Assembly (NCBI RefSeq): GCF_016482825.1 | Contig: NZ_JAEMNV010000003.1 | Span: 682,001-746,000, forward strand | Direction of reading: 5' to 3' | From: Antrihabitans stalagmiti | GTDB taxonomy: Bacteria; Actinomycetota; Actinomycetes; Mycobacteriales; Mycobacteriaceae | Length of the DNA: 64,000 nt | Shown: positions 28,355 to 37,215 of the stretch, one piece after another | Numbering within the stretch: position 1 is the first letter of the stretch | How the letters are laid out: each line of letters starts with the position of its first letter | Translations under genes and position numbers: made by a program | Notes under the pieces: generated by a model | Seen by the model: the letters and a program-made list of their open reading frames with translations, nothing else | Databases searched by the model: none | What the model was told of the DNA's origin: nothing

Positions 28355-30157
28355 GTGAGCAGTGACATCAGCGAAGACGTGAATACCGGCAGGGTGCAGA
28401 CCGACAAGGCAGACGTCCAGACCATTCGGAGAAGACTCCGGGTCGACCACGATCACCCGCACTACAAGTGGATCGCGTTGTCCAACACCACCCTCGGCGT
28501 GCTCATAGCGACGATCAACTCGTCGATCGTCATCATTTCCCTGCCCGCGATTTTCCGCGGCATCCATCTCGATCCGCTTGCGCCGGGCAACGTCAGCTAC
28601 CTGCTGTGGCTGCTGATGGGTTTCCTGCTCGCGTCGGCTGTGCTTGTCGTGATGTTCGGCCGGCTCGGCGACATGTACGGCAGGGTGAAGATCTACAACC
28701 TCGGTTTCGTGGTGTTCACCGTTGCGGCGGTTGCGCTTTCCGTCGACGTGTTCGACCGCGGCGGGGGAGCGATGTGGCTCATCCTGTGGCGCGTCGTGCA
28801 GGGTGTGGGCGGTGCGATGCTCATGGCCAACTCGACGGCGATCCTCACCGATGCGTTTCCTTCGAATCGTCGCGGTATGGCGCTTGGCATCAATCAGGTT
28901 GCCGCAGTTGCTGGTTCGTTCCTCGGTTTGATCATCGGTGGCGTCCTGTCGGAATGGAACTGGCAGGCGGTCTTCTGGGTGAGCGTTCCGATCGGCATCT
29001 TCGGGACGGTCTGGGGGTACCGATCGCTACACGAGCTCGGCGTCCGGAACCCTGGAAAGCTGGACTGGGCAGGCACATTGACGTTCGCAGGCGGTCTCAC
29101 CGCGCTGCTCGCAGGCATCACCTACGGCATTCAGCCCTATGGCGACTCCTCTACCGGCTGGTCGAATCCCCTTGTGCTGGCTGGTGTGTTCGGTGGTCTG
29201 GCCTTGCTCGTTGTGTTCTGTGTCGTGGAAACCAAAGTGGCGGAACCGATGTTCCAGCTGTCGCTGTTTCGCAATCGCGCTTTCGGGTTGGGCAACGTTG
29301 CCGGCCTGATGGCGTCGGTCGGCCGCGGTGGGCTGCAATTTATGCTGATCATCTGGCTGCAGGGAATCTGGTTGCCGCTGCACGGCTTCTCCTACGAGTC
29401 CACGCCGCTGTGGGCAGGCATCTACCTCTTGCCGTTGACGGTGGGTTTTCTTGCTGCCGGACCGATTTCGGGCTTCCTGTCGGATCGCTACGGCGCTCGT
29501 CCCTTCGCGACGGGCGGTTTGGCGATCGTTGGCATCACCTTCCTGCTGCTGCTCGTGATCCCCGTCGACTTCAACTACTGGGTGTTCGCATTCATCGTGT
29601 TGCTCAACGGAATCGGATCCGGTCTGTTCTCCTCACCGAACACCGCGGCCATCATGTCGAGCGTCCCGGCGAATCTGCGCGGTGCTGCGTCGGGTATGCG
29701 CGGAACTCTGTTCAACGGCGGTACTGCGCTCTCGATCGGAATCTTCTTCTCGCTGATGATCATCGGGCTCTCCAACACGTTGCCCGGTGCACTCAGCTCC
29801 GGTCTGCAGGAGCAGGGTGTGTCGGCGGGCGTTGCACAATCCGTCGCCGACCTACCTCCCGTCGGGAGCCTGTTCGCGGCGTTCCTCGGGTTCAATCCGA
29901 TCGAGGAACTGCTCGGCCCGAGCGGCGCGCTCACGCAACCCGGTGTCGCGAGTGATGTCCTCACCGGCCAGGAATTCTTCCCACATCTGATGTCCGGGCC
30001 GTTCCACTCGGGACTGATCGTCGTGTTCCTTGCCGCTGCGCTCATGATGTTCGCAGGTGCCCTCGCGTCGTGGCTTGCGGGCGGACGCTACGTTCACGAC
30101 GAAGAGGCGGAGTTGGCCGATGCTGACCGCGAGGCCGAGAAGGTCGCTGTCGGGTAG
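28355..30157 (+). CDS. MFS drug exporter, DHA2 (14-TM) family
   Basis: 600-residue proton-driven exporter resembling EmrB/QacA/Stp. Fourteen or so membrane segments; the cytoplasmic loop motif GRLGDMYGRVK (motif A) after segment 2, RVVQGVGGAMLMANS (motif B) and LGLIIGGVLSEWNWQAVFWVSVPIG (motif C, antiporter). A large loop with LPPVGSLFAAFLGFNPIEELLG lies between the last segments. GTG start with a GGAG about 8 bases upstream. Followed by a MarR gene 12 bp downstream. Confidence 0.92.
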   Translation: MSSDISEDVNTGRVQTDKADVQTIRRRLRVDHDHPHYKWIALSNTTLGVLIATINSSIVIISLPAIFRGIHLDPLAPGNVSYLLWLLMGFLLASAVLVVMFGRLGDMYGRVKIYNLGFVVFTVAAVALSVDVFDRGGGAMWLILWRVVQGVGGAMLMANSTAILTDAFPSNRRGMALGINQVAAVAGSFLGLIIGGVLSEWNWQAVFWVSVPIGIFGTVWGYRSLHELGVRNPGKLDWAGTLTFAGGLTALLAGITYGIQPYGDSSTGWSNPLVLAGVFGGLALLVVFCVVETKVAEPMFQLSLFRNRAFGLGNVAGLMASVGRGGLQFMLIIWLQGIWLPLHGFSYESTPLWAGIYLLPLTVGFLAAGPISGFLSDRYGARPFATGGLAIVGITFLLLLVIPVDFNYWVFAFIVLLNGIGSGLFSSPNTAAIMSSVPANLRGAASGMRGTLFNGGTALSIGIFFSLMIIGLSNTLPGALSSGLQEQGVSAGVAQSVADLPPVGSLFAAFLGFNPIEELLGPSGALTQPGVASDVLTGQEFFPHLMSGPFHSGLIVVFLAAALMMFAGALASWLAGGRYVHDEEAELADADREAEKVAVG

Positions 30158-30169
30158 ACGGCGGACCGG

Positions 30170-30652
30170 GTGACGACCGCGCGACCGGCATACGCGAGAA
30201 TCGGACAAATGGACCAGCAGGCTCTTGGGGAAGCAGCAGAGTTGTACTTGTCGCTCGGTCGGATAACCCGGGCATTGCGCCGATCCGGTGACGCGGGATC
30301 ACTCAGTCCCGGAGTTGCGTCCGCGCTGGCGACGCTTACTCGCAGTGGGCCCGCAAGGCTCGGTGACCTCGCCGCTGCGGAACGGGTGACGCCACCGACG
30401 ATGTCGCGGATCGTCACCGCGCTCGAGAAGTCGGGTTACGTTGTGCGACAGGCCGATCCCGATGACGGCCGTGCCTCGCTCCTGCAAGCGACCGACAGTG
30501 GCGAAGCGCTGGTCAACGGCTTGACGTCGTCTCGTATTCAGAATTTCGCCGTTGCTCTGGAGCGATTGGACAAGTCGCAGCGAGCGGCGCTGATGGCTGG
30601 GATGTCCGCACTCGAAGGGGCTCTGTTCGAGCCACTGGAACCCGCGCAGTAG
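30170..30652 (+). CDS. MarR family transcriptional regulator
   Basis: Winged-helix regulator; the HTH LGDLAAAERVTPPTMSRIVTALEKSGYVVRQADPDDGR is canonical, wing included. 160 residues from GTG 30170, or 147 from ATG 30209 (MDQQ), which may be the better start. Probably represses the upstream MFS exporter through the palindrome at 28298-28319. The 3' end lies five bases from convergent xthA. Confidence 0.88.
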   Translation: MTTARPAYARIGQMDQQALGEAAELYLSLGRITRALRRSGDAGSLSPGVASALATLTRSGPARLGDLAAAERVTPPTMSRIVTALEKSGYVVRQADPDDGRASLLQATDSGEALVNGLTSSRIQNFAVALERLDKSQRAALMAGMSALEGALFEPLEPAQ

Positions 30653-30657
30653 CCCGG

Positions 30658-31473
30658 CTACTCGAATTCGACGACGACGGGTGCGTGATCGCTGGCCCCG
30701 GTGCCTTTGCGTTCCTCGCGGTCGATCAGCGCGGCCGTCGCTCGTGCTGCCAACGCGGGTGAGGCGAGCACGAAGTCGATCTTCATCCCTTCCTTGCGCG
30801 GGAATCGCAGCCGCGTGTAATCCCAGTAGGTGAACACGCCGGGACCAGGTGCGTAGGGCCGGACGACGTCGCTGAATCCGGTGGTCACGAAGGCGTCGAA
30901 CGCCGCGCGTTCCTGCGGCGTCGTGTGTGTCTTGTCGGCGAAATATTCGACCGACCAGACGTCGTCGTCGGTCGGCGCAATGTTCCAGTCGCCGACCAGT
31001 GCGATCTGAGCGGCAGGGTTGTCGACGAGCCACTTCTCGGCGTTGTCGTGAAGTCGCGCAAGCCAATCGAGCTTGTACTCGAAGTGTGGATCGGTCACTG
31101 CCCGACCGTTGGGTACATACAGGCTCCACACCCGGACGCCGCCGCAGGTCGCTGCGATTGCGCGCGAGTCGACGACCGGTTCGGCGAACAGCGTGTCGGC
31201 TGCGTCGCGATCGAATCCGGGTTGGCCGTCGAAGGCGATCTGTACGTCCTCCAGACCGACGCGTGACGCGATCGCAACGCCGTTCCACTGATTGATCCCG
31301 GCATGAGCGACCTCGTAGCCGGCCGCGTCGAAGCGGTCGTAGGGAAACTGGTCGTCGCGGCATTTCGTCTCCTGCAGCGCGAGGACGTCGATGTCGGACC
31401 GGTCCAGCCAATCGATGACGCGATCCAGTCGAGAGCGTACGGAGTTGACGTTCCACGTAGCGAGTCTGAGCAC
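30658..31473 (-). CDS. xthA: exodeoxyribonuclease III
   Basis: AP endonuclease/3'-5' exonuclease in base-excision repair. 271 residues of the EEP fold with ATWNVNSVR, LQETKCRDDQFP, the catalytic VGDWNIAPTDDD and closing GASDHAPVVVEF. The M. tuberculosis orthologue sits at the same place in the order. Confidence 0.96.
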   Translation of the reverse strand: MLRLATWNVNSVRSRLDRVIDWLDRSDIDVLALQETKCRDDQFPYDRFDAAGYEVAHAGINQWNGVAIASRVGLEDVQIAFDGQPGFDRDAADTLFAEPVVDSRAIAATCGGVRVWSLYVPNGRAVTDPHFEYKLDWLARLHDNAEKWLVDNPAAQIALVGDWNIAPTDDDVWSVEYFADKTHTTPQERAAFDAFVTTGFSDVVRPYAPGPGVFTYWDYTRLRFPRKEGMKIDFVLASPALAARATAALIDREERKGTGASDHAPVVVEFE

Positions 31474-31608
31474 TCAGGGATCTTGTCAGTTGCGAGGCGC
31501 TGACGCAGCATCCGAGTCTCCCGAGGATCGGATGACGGAATACTCTTCTCAACTACTCCGGTAGCGATGCACTCGCTGTCGACAACAGATTTCGATCAGA
31601 GGTACTCG

Positions 31609-32673
31609 ATGTCAGAATCACCGACCGACCTCGCAGCCCGGCTGCTCGCCGTGCCGGCGCTTCGAAAGATCTTGAACAGTCACGCGAGTACGGACGCGCC
31701 GCTGCCGAGCGGCGAACTGCTGCTCCCACACACGGCCGACCGCCGCTACGGGGCAAGCCATTACAACGTGGTCATCCCCGATCTACCCGCGCCGCACCGC
31801 TATCTCGGCTGCGCGGTGATCATCGGCGGGGTCGGTACGCGGGCTTTCGACATCGACCATGCCGTCCACGGCTCACCTCGCAACACCGCAACGATTGCGC
31901 TCGGAACCGCTGCGACCGCCCCGGACGGCTTCTGCAGCTACTCGATCGAAGACGACTGTGACTTGCGGGAGGACGGCTCCCTGCTGCGGTTCGGCGACGA
32001 CCTCCGCATCGAGGGCCGGTTCCCCGACTACCGGATCACCGTCCAACGGCCCGACTTCACACTCGACATCGAGGTCGCGGCAACAGACGAGATCACCTGG
32101 TTCGCCCGCAGCCCGATCTACGACCACGTCGGTTTTCCGGCGCGCTATCGCGGCACCCTCACCTACCGCGGCGAGTCCACCGAGGTCGATGGCGTGCTCT
32201 CGTTGGAACACGCACGGTTGCTCAGTTTGCCTGGATTGTTGGGTCGCCCGTTCCCCGCGCAGATGAAGTTGCCGTGGACCTTTTTCACCTACCACGTCAT
32301 CAAGGTCGGCCCCGAAGCGCTGTTGATGCTCGCCAGCGCCGAAATGTTCGGCCAAGACCTGCTCACGTCTGCGTACTACAAGGAGATCGGTGGCCGCCAC
32401 GACCGCTGGGTGCACGGAGTGGAGTTCGACGTGCTGAGTTATCGCGATCGACCCCAACTAGCTCCCGACGGTGACGCAACCCGAATCCCGCACGAGTTGC
32501 GGTGGCGGATCACCGACGGCGACGCGGTCGTCACCGAGATCGTGGGCACAACCGACACCGACCTCATCTACGGACTCGGTCGCGGCTGGATCGGCGGATA
32601 CACCTACAGCGGCCACCACCTCGGTGAACCCGTCGGAGGGGACGCCTACTACGAATACGTCGACCAGCGCTGA
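31609..32673 (+). CDS. conserved hypothetical protein, possible AttH/CrtC-like fold
   Basis: 354 residues, soluble, no signal peptide. Rich in beta-strand patterns (FDIEVAATDEITWFARSPIYDHVGFPARYRG-type strands) and many aromatic residues, with GYTYSG and YYEYVD at the end. This resembles a two-lipocalin layout (AttH/carotenoid hydratase-like, or DUF6670), but I cannot assign it firmly. ATG 31609 was chosen for its AGAGG Shine-Dalgarno over an in-frame ATG at 31567. Confidence 0.7.
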   Translation: MSESPTDLAARLLAVPALRKILNSHASTDAPLPSGELLLPHTADRRYGASHYNVVIPDLPAPHRYLGCAVIIGGVGTRAFDIDHAVHGSPRNTATIALGTAATAPDGFCSYSIEDDCDLREDGSLLRFGDDLRIEGRFPDYRITVQRPDFTLDIEVAATDEITWFARSPIYDHVGFPARYRGTLTYRGESTEVDGVLSLEHARLLSLPGLLGRPFPAQMKLPWTFFTYHVIKVGPEALLMLASAEMFGQDLLTSAYYKEIGGRHDRWVHGVEFDVLSYRDRPQLAPDGDATRIPHELRWRITDGDAVVTEIVGTTDTDLIYGLGRGWIGGYTYSGHHLGEPVGGDAYYEYVDQR

Positions 32674-32698
32674 CCTACCGAAGTTGCGTGTCGGCTAC

Positions 32699-32971
32699 TC
32701 ACGCCGCAGATCGGTCGGCGACGATTTGCAGGCCGAGTTCACGAAGTGCGGCGTCGTGGCTGGTTGCGGTTCCGTCGTCGAGTCGGCGTAACAGCGTCGA
32801 CGACAGGTCGAGTAGGCAGTAGAGCAGATCTCGGGCATCGCCGACCTCGCCGTCGAGAACGTACTGGCGGGCGATCGATGCTGCTTCGGACGGACCGCCT
32901 GGTCCGTAGGCAGCGGTGAGGACTGCCATTGCAGGTGCCATCGCGGGGTCGTACTCGGTGTGCTTGTTCAC
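32699..32971 (-). CDS. small hypothetical protein, 90 aa
   Basis: Short helical protein starting VNKHTEYDP at GTG 32971, chosen because AGAGGA lies 5-6 bases upstream. Residues 40-75 (REYVLDGEVGDARDLLYCLLDL-type pattern) look amphipathic. No recognised domain. Convergent with the preceding hypothetical gene. Confidence 0.6.
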   Translation of the reverse strand: MNKHTEYDPAMAPAMAVLTAAYGPGGPSEAASIARQYVLDGEVGDARDLLYCLLDLSSTLLRRLDDGTATSHDAALRELGLQIVADRSAA

Positions 32972-33124
32972 GAGATCCTCTGGAGTTGCCCGGTAGTCAG
33001 CAGAACAACGCACCGGGGTCCAAGGTGCGTGTCGACTACCTGTAGCTGAGCAAGGTGGTCTAACAGAGTGTCGTCGGCAACGCGCCGATAGTTACTTGTC
33101 TGTGGCTCGTGGCACACACTGGCC

Positions 33125-33709
33125 TCAGCCGACCCGCCCTGCAACTGCTTCAGCGAGTTCGACGGCTGCCTTTTCTTTTTTGTCGTCGGCCAGATCGACC
33201 TGAATCCAGACCTTGTACATGGTGCCGTCCTGCAGCCAGTAGGCAGCCTGATCGAGTGCTCCGATGAACGAGTCGGAACCCAGGTTCGGAGCGGGACGAG
33301 TCGGGTCGCCGTACAGCGACTTCTCTGTGTCGAACTCGTCTGCGGACTTCGCTTCGGTCTCGATGTCGACGATCGGCGTCGGATCGGCCTCACTCGGCTG
33401 CCAACGGCACTCGGTCTTACGCACGACGCTCGAGTAGGTCGGCGCTTCGCCTGTGGCTGCCGCAATCTCAGCCGCCGTCAGAAGGGCACACGGACCTTCG
33501 GTGGACAACGCTCCCGACGCGGACGTGGCGTCGGGAAACGTGAGCCTTTCGGGTGTCGCAGTCGCCGGGCTCGTCGTCGCCGTGCCGCTTTCGGCAAGGA
33601 TAAACTCGGTCTCGCTCACCGCGGCCGACCCCGAGTCACCCGAACCGCAGGCCGAAACTGCCAGCGCTGCAATGCATGTGATCCCGAATGTGATCCGCGA
33701 AATCCGCAT
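33125..33709 (-). CDS. DUF3558-like lipoprotein
   Basis: 194-residue secreted lipoprotein: signal peptide with VSAC lipobox (Cys ~21), a Ser/Thr/Pro linker, then a domain with PCALLTAAEIAAATG and a second Cys in CRWQ, the usual disulphide pair of the DUF3558 family of Mycobacteriales cell-wall lipoproteins. GGAGACGGG precedes ATG 33709. Lies downstream of the GNAT gene on the same strand. Confidence 0.78.
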   Translation of the reverse strand: MRISRITFGITCIAALAVSACGSGDSGSAAVSETEFILAESGTATTSPATATPERLTFPDATSASGALSTEGPCALLTAAEIAAATGEAPTYSSVVRKTECRWQPSEADPTPIVDIETEAKSADEFDTEKSLYGDPTRPAPNLGSDSFIGALDQAAYWLQDGTMYKVWIQVDLADDKKEKAAVELAEAVAGRVG

Positions 33710-33738
33710 GTCCCGTCTCCTGTCGGTCTGGCACAGCT

Positions 33739-34674
33739 CTATCGATCGGCAGGCGCCGCGTAGCGGTATCGATGATGCTCCATGAAACCGATGGCGCGAT
33801 ACATTGCGACCGCGGGCCGGTTGTCGACGGCAACCTGTAGGTAGGCATGCGTCGCGCCCTGCTCTTTGCCCCAGCGAATCATCCGCGCGCACAGCAGCGT
33901 TCCCAGCCCATGCCTGCGGTGTTCCTTTGCCACCTCCACCGCGGTCAGCCCGACCCACCGCCGACCATCCGGTGCGGTGGTGACCGCGGCACGAGCGATC
34001 GCGAGTGGGTACCCGCCGACACCGCCGAGTTGGCCGAACCCGAGCACGCCGCTGCGGACCGCTGTCAGCACCTCGATCGCCTCGGGAGGCGGGACGGAGC
34101 CGCGATACCGGTAGAGCGAAAGCCAATCCGAGCCCGGCTCCTTGGTGATGGTCGCCATTGCGGGTCCGTCGGGCAGCGGCACATTGGCTATGTCGGCTGC
34201 GAGGACGTGCACCTCGTCCCAGGTCTGCCAGCCGGGTGGGACGGTGCCGAGGCGGTCGGGAAGGAGTAGTCGCACACCGAGGCCGCGGTCGGCGTACCAC
34301 TTGCCGATGGTCCCCAGGCTCGACGTGTCTGCCGAAGTCTCCAGCGGCGCAGCGGAATTGGCACGTCCGGTGAAGCCGGCGCCGGATCGCAGCAACCAGC
34401 CGTCGACCCATTCCTGCTCTGTTCCCGGCCAGCCGTCGGCGGCAGCGATTTCGAGGTTGCGGATCTCGCTTGTCCGGATCGGCCTGGGACCCAACGTCTT
34501 CAACGCGACGACACGGTCGGCCGCGATGCGAACCGTTTCACCGTTCGCCGTCCTGACGGTCGGCGGATCGAGTGACAGCAATTCGCCGATGACGTCCGTC
34601 ATCGGATGGCTGTAGCCCTCCGGCAGTCGGTATCGAAGTACTACTCGTGAGCCGACCGAAGGGTCAGTCGTCAT
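33739..34674 (-). CDS. GNAT acetyltransferase with N-terminal SH3-like domain (Rv0428c-like)
   Basis: 311 residues. The N-terminal ~60 residues ([13 protein letters not shown]) form a small beta domain, and the C-terminal half is a GNAT fold with the acetyl-CoA loop [24 protein letters not shown] and [20 protein letters not shown]. This layout and the position next to def match Rv0428c of M. tuberculosis. The start overlaps the def stop by 11 bases. The substrate is unknown. Confidence 0.88.
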   Translation of the reverse strand: MTTDPSVGSRVVLRYRLPEGYSHPMTDVIGELLSLDPPTVRTANGETVRIAADRVVALKTLGPRPIRTSEIRNLEIAAADGWPGTEQEWVDGWLLRSGAGFTGRANSAAPLETSADTSSLGTIGKWYADRGLGVRLLLPDRLGTVPPGWQTWDEVHVLAADIANVPLPDGPAMATITKEPGSDWLSLYRYRGSVPPPEAIEVLTAVRSGVLGFGQLGGVGGYPLAIARAAVTTAPDGRRWVGLTAVEVAKEHRRHGLGTLLCARMIRWGKEQGATHAYLQVAVDNRPAVAMYRAIGFMEHHRYRYAAPADR

Positions 34675-35254
34675 GACCGAACGGGTCTTCGACGGTGCCG
34701 GGTAGCCAGCTCAGTCCGGGCACCCCCCAGCCGTTCCGTTTGATGGCTTTCTTTGCGGCGCGGGCGTTTCGGCCGATGAGCACGTCGGTGTAGAGGAACC
34801 CGTCGAGGTGACCGACCTCGTGCTGGAGCATTCTCGCGAAGAAGCCGGTGCCTTCGACGACAACTGGTTCGCCGTCGGCGTCGGTGCCTGTGACGCGAGC
34901 CCAGTCGGCGCGTCCGGTCGGGAACTGCTCGCCAGGAACCGAGAGGCAACCTTCGTCGTCGTCATCGGGGTCGGGCATCGTTTCTGGAATCGTCGAGGTC
35001 TCCAGCACCGGATTGATCACCGCGCCCTTGCGTCTGCGTGGCTTGTCGTTCTCGTCGAGGTCAGGGCAGTCGTAGATGAACAGCCGTAGTCCGACGCCGA
35101 CTTGATTGGCCGCCAACCCGACTCCGTTCGCGGCAGCGAGGGTTTCGCGCATGTCGGCCAGCAACTCCGCGAGTTCTGCCGGTGTTTCGGTGACCTGCTC
35201 GGTTGGCTCGTGAAGGACCGGATCACCCACGATGCGAATCGGAAGAATTGCCAT
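34664..35254 (-). CDS. def: peptide deformylase
   Basis: Removes the formyl group from nascent N-terminal methionine. 196 residues with all three family motifs: [18 protein letters not shown] (metal Cys) and QHEVGHLDG (HExxH metal site). The insertion PDPDDDDEG before motif 2 is shared with mycobacterial Def. ATG 35254 agrees with the family start; a TATCCT box 9-14 bases upstream suggests a leaderless transcript. Confidence 0.96.
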   Translation of the reverse strand: MAILPIRIVGDPVLHEPTEQVTETPAELAELLADMRETLAAANGVGLAANQVGVGLRLFIYDCPDLDENDKPRRRKGAVINPVLETSTIPETMPDPDDDDEGCLSVPGEQFPTGRADWARVTGTDADGEPVVVEGTGFFARMLQHEVGHLDGFLYTDVLIGRNARAAKKAIKRNGWGVPGLSWLPGTVEDPFGHDD

Positions 35255-35413
35255 GGTTGACAAGGATACTGGGCACGCGGGCATCGGAATTTCCGACGCG
35301 CACGCCACAACCCCGTTGACAAGAGGTCGGTCATGGTTGAATGAGCGTCGAAGAACAACTGTGTAATTCGCCGCGCCGAGCGAGCGGAGCGACGGTGATT
35401 ATCAAGGAGTGAG

Positions 35414-35743
35414 ATGGACAGCGCAGCAGCGCGCAGCCGGAATCAGCCTGGGGCAGCGGGAAACTCGGCGAACGCCACAGAACGCGGCGAAGACGGTCTC
35501 ACGCGTCGGGAACACGACATTCTGAGTTTCGAGCGCCAATGGTGGAAATACGCCGGCGCCAAGGAAGAAGCGATCAAAGAGCTGTTCGACATGTCGGCCA
35601 CGCGCTACTACCAGGTGCTCAACACCTTGGTGGACCGCCCGGAGGCTCTCGCAGCCGACCCGATGCTCGTCAAACGGCTGCGTCGACTGCGTGCAAGTAG
35701 GCAGAAGGCTCGTGCCGCTCGTCGACTCGGGTTCGAGGTCTGA
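35414..35743 (+). CDS. DUF3263 protein (Rv0430-like)
   Basis: 109-residue basic helical protein conserved in Mycobacteriales. Conserved core DILSFERQWWKYAGAKEEAIKELFDMSATRYYQVLNTLVD looks like a sigma-factor-type or HTH-related helical domain. The tail is Arg/Lys-rich. ATG has AAGGAG 6 bases upstream. Upstream of the VirR-like gene, as in M. tuberculosis. Confidence 0.88.
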   Translation: MDSAAARSRNQPGAAGNSANATERGEDGLTRREHDILSFERQWWKYAGAKEEAIKELFDMSATRYYQVLNTLVDRPEALAADPMLVKRLRRLRASRQKARAARRLGFEV

Positions 35744-35807
35744 CGCGGTAGGGCCGAGGGATGCGCAACACCGTCACCGACCGTGACCGTCGATTAGTGT
35801 CAGAGAA

Positions 35808-36380
35808 GTGAGCAACTCGAATCAGCCCTCCGGTGGGCCACCACTTCGTGCGCTTGCGATGGTTCTCATCTCGCTGGCGATCGTGTTCGGCGGTCTGGGA
35901 GCCTTGTCCCTGAGTAATTCCGGCGACGACGAGGCCGCGACCGACAACACCTCGGCGACCACCACTGCAGCGACTGTCGGCAACGCCACGCCGCCCGCGG
36001 CAACGACCGGCTCGTCGGCTACCGATACATCGGCTACGTCGTCGGACGAAACCACCGCCTCGGCAAGCTCCGGGACCTCGACGTCACGAGCCGCGGGTTC
36101 GGTCGACAAAGCGATCTCGGTGCAGGTCCTCAACAACAGCAACGTCACCGGTCTCGCCGCCAAGACGGCGACAACGCTCACCGGTAGCGGCTGGACGAAT
36201 GTCGAAAGTGCGAACTACAGCCGCACGGACGTCGCAACCACAACCGTCTACTACGGCAAGACATCCGGTGAAAAGGAAGCTGCCGAAGAGATAGCGAAAG
36301 AGCTCGGCGTCAGCGCGCAGCCACGCTTCGCCGACATCGTCGGTGAACCGGCCGGCGTCATCGTCATCATCACCAGCTGA
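35808..36380 (+). CDS. LytR_C domain membrane protein (VirR/Rv0431-like)
   Basis: 190 residues: a single N-terminal membrane segment (about 13-35), a Thr/Ser/Ala-rich low-complexity linker (about 40-98) and a C-terminal LytR_C domain (VQVLNNSNVTGLAAKTATTLTGSGW, ending VIVIITS). The M. tuberculosis orthologue VirR affects cell-wall remodelling and vesicle release. GTG start with only a weak AGAGAA site. Confidence 0.87.
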   Translation: MSNSNQPSGGPPLRALAMVLISLAIVFGGLGALSLSNSGDDEAATDNTSATTTAATVGNATPPAATTGSSATDTSATSSDETTASASSGTSTSRAAGSVDKAISVQVLNNSNVTGLAAKTATTLTGSGWTNVESANYSRTDVATTTVYYGKTSGEKEAAEEIAKELGVSAQPRFADIVGEPAGVIVIITS

Positions 36381-36429
36381 CTTCGGTCGGCTCGACCACC
36401 TTTCGGTCCGACCTACTTTTCCCACGTCT

Positions 36430-36472
36430 ATGATCAAGTCCACTTGGATCATGTCCATTTCCACCATGTCCA
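36430..36472. repeat. 15-bp-periodic GTCCA repeats upstream of sodC
   Basis: GTCCA occurs at 36438, 36453 and 36468, exactly 15 bp apart, and TGATC/GGATC repeats with the same period at 36431-36435 and 36446-36450. The first part is also a near-palindrome (ATGATCAAGT and ACTTGGATCAT). It ends 40 bp before the sodC start, a likely regulator-binding array. Confidence 0.5.
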
Positions 36473-36511
36473 GATGCTCTTGGCTTGCCCACCTGTAGAG
36501 GAGCGGTTCGA

Positions 36512-37210
36512 ATGGCTTTGTCCACACCTGTTCGTGCATCTTGGCGTATTGCGGCGCCATTCGCGGCGGTCGCCGCACTCGGCCTTGCCGCATGCAGCAA
36601 CGGCCAGGTGGCGAGCGACCAGCCGGGAACGACGCCGGCTCCGTTCACAAGCTCCGCTGCGCCGAGTGCCGAGGTTCAAGAGGGCGGCATGTCCGCAACG
36701 GAGAACAACAACCCCGAAGGCTCTTCGTCGAGTTCGAGCACGTCGCGAATCGCCGATCTGACCGACGCGACCGGGAAGAAGCTCGGCACCGTCACCTTCA
36801 CCGCGGACGGTGAGTACGTCGAGATCGCGGTGAACGCCACCGGCTTGACCCCAGGTTTCCACGGTTTCCACATCCACCAGGGTGCCGAGTGCAAGCCGAA
36901 CTCCGCAGCTCCCGATGGCGAGGTCGGCAACTTCAATTCCGCTGGCGGCCACTTCCAGAAGGACGGCGCCACCGGACACCCCGCCACGGGCGACCTGACC
37001 TCGCTGCAGGTGCGTAAAGACGGCACTGTCGAACTCGTCACCACGTCGGATTCCTTCACTCTCGACGACATCGACGGCAAAGCGGTGATCGTGCACTCCG
37101 GCGCCGACAACTTCGCGAACATCCCAGAGCGCTACGCGCCCGCACCGGACGAGGAGACCCTCAAGACCGGTGACGCTGGCACTCGCGTTGCCTGCGGCGT
37201 CATCGGGTAG
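36512..37210 (+). CDS. sodC: Cu(Zn) superoxide dismutase lipoprotein
   Basis: Extracytoplasmic, lipid-anchored superoxide dismutase. 232 residues: signal peptide with GLAAC lipobox, acidic/Ser-rich linker, and SOD_Cu domain with copper ligands in GFHGFHIHQG, GGHF and VHSGAD. The zinc subloop is short (GHPATGD in place of the usual H-x2-D), as in M. tuberculosis SodC, which works without zinc; the same is likely here. GAGGAG precedes ATG 36512. Confidence 0.92.
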   Translation: MALSTPVRASWRIAAPFAAVAALGLAACSNGQVASDQPGTTPAPFTSSAAPSAEVQEGGMSATENNNPEGSSSSSSTSRIADLTDATGKKLGTVTFTADGEYVEIAVNATGLTPGFHGFHIHQGAECKPNSAAPDGEVGNFNSAGGHFQKDGATGHPATGDLTSLQVRKDGTVELVTTSDSFTLDDIDGKAVIVHSGADNFANIPERYAPAPDEETLKTGDAGTRVACGVIG

Positions 37211-37215
37211 AGCGA

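Noticed and set aside
35370-35400. GC-rich repeat-like stretch (GAGCGAGCGGAGCG) before the DUF3263 gene as a third hairpin copy
   Set aside because: It lacks the CTCGTGAGTC arms and does not pair; only a simple GAGCG run.
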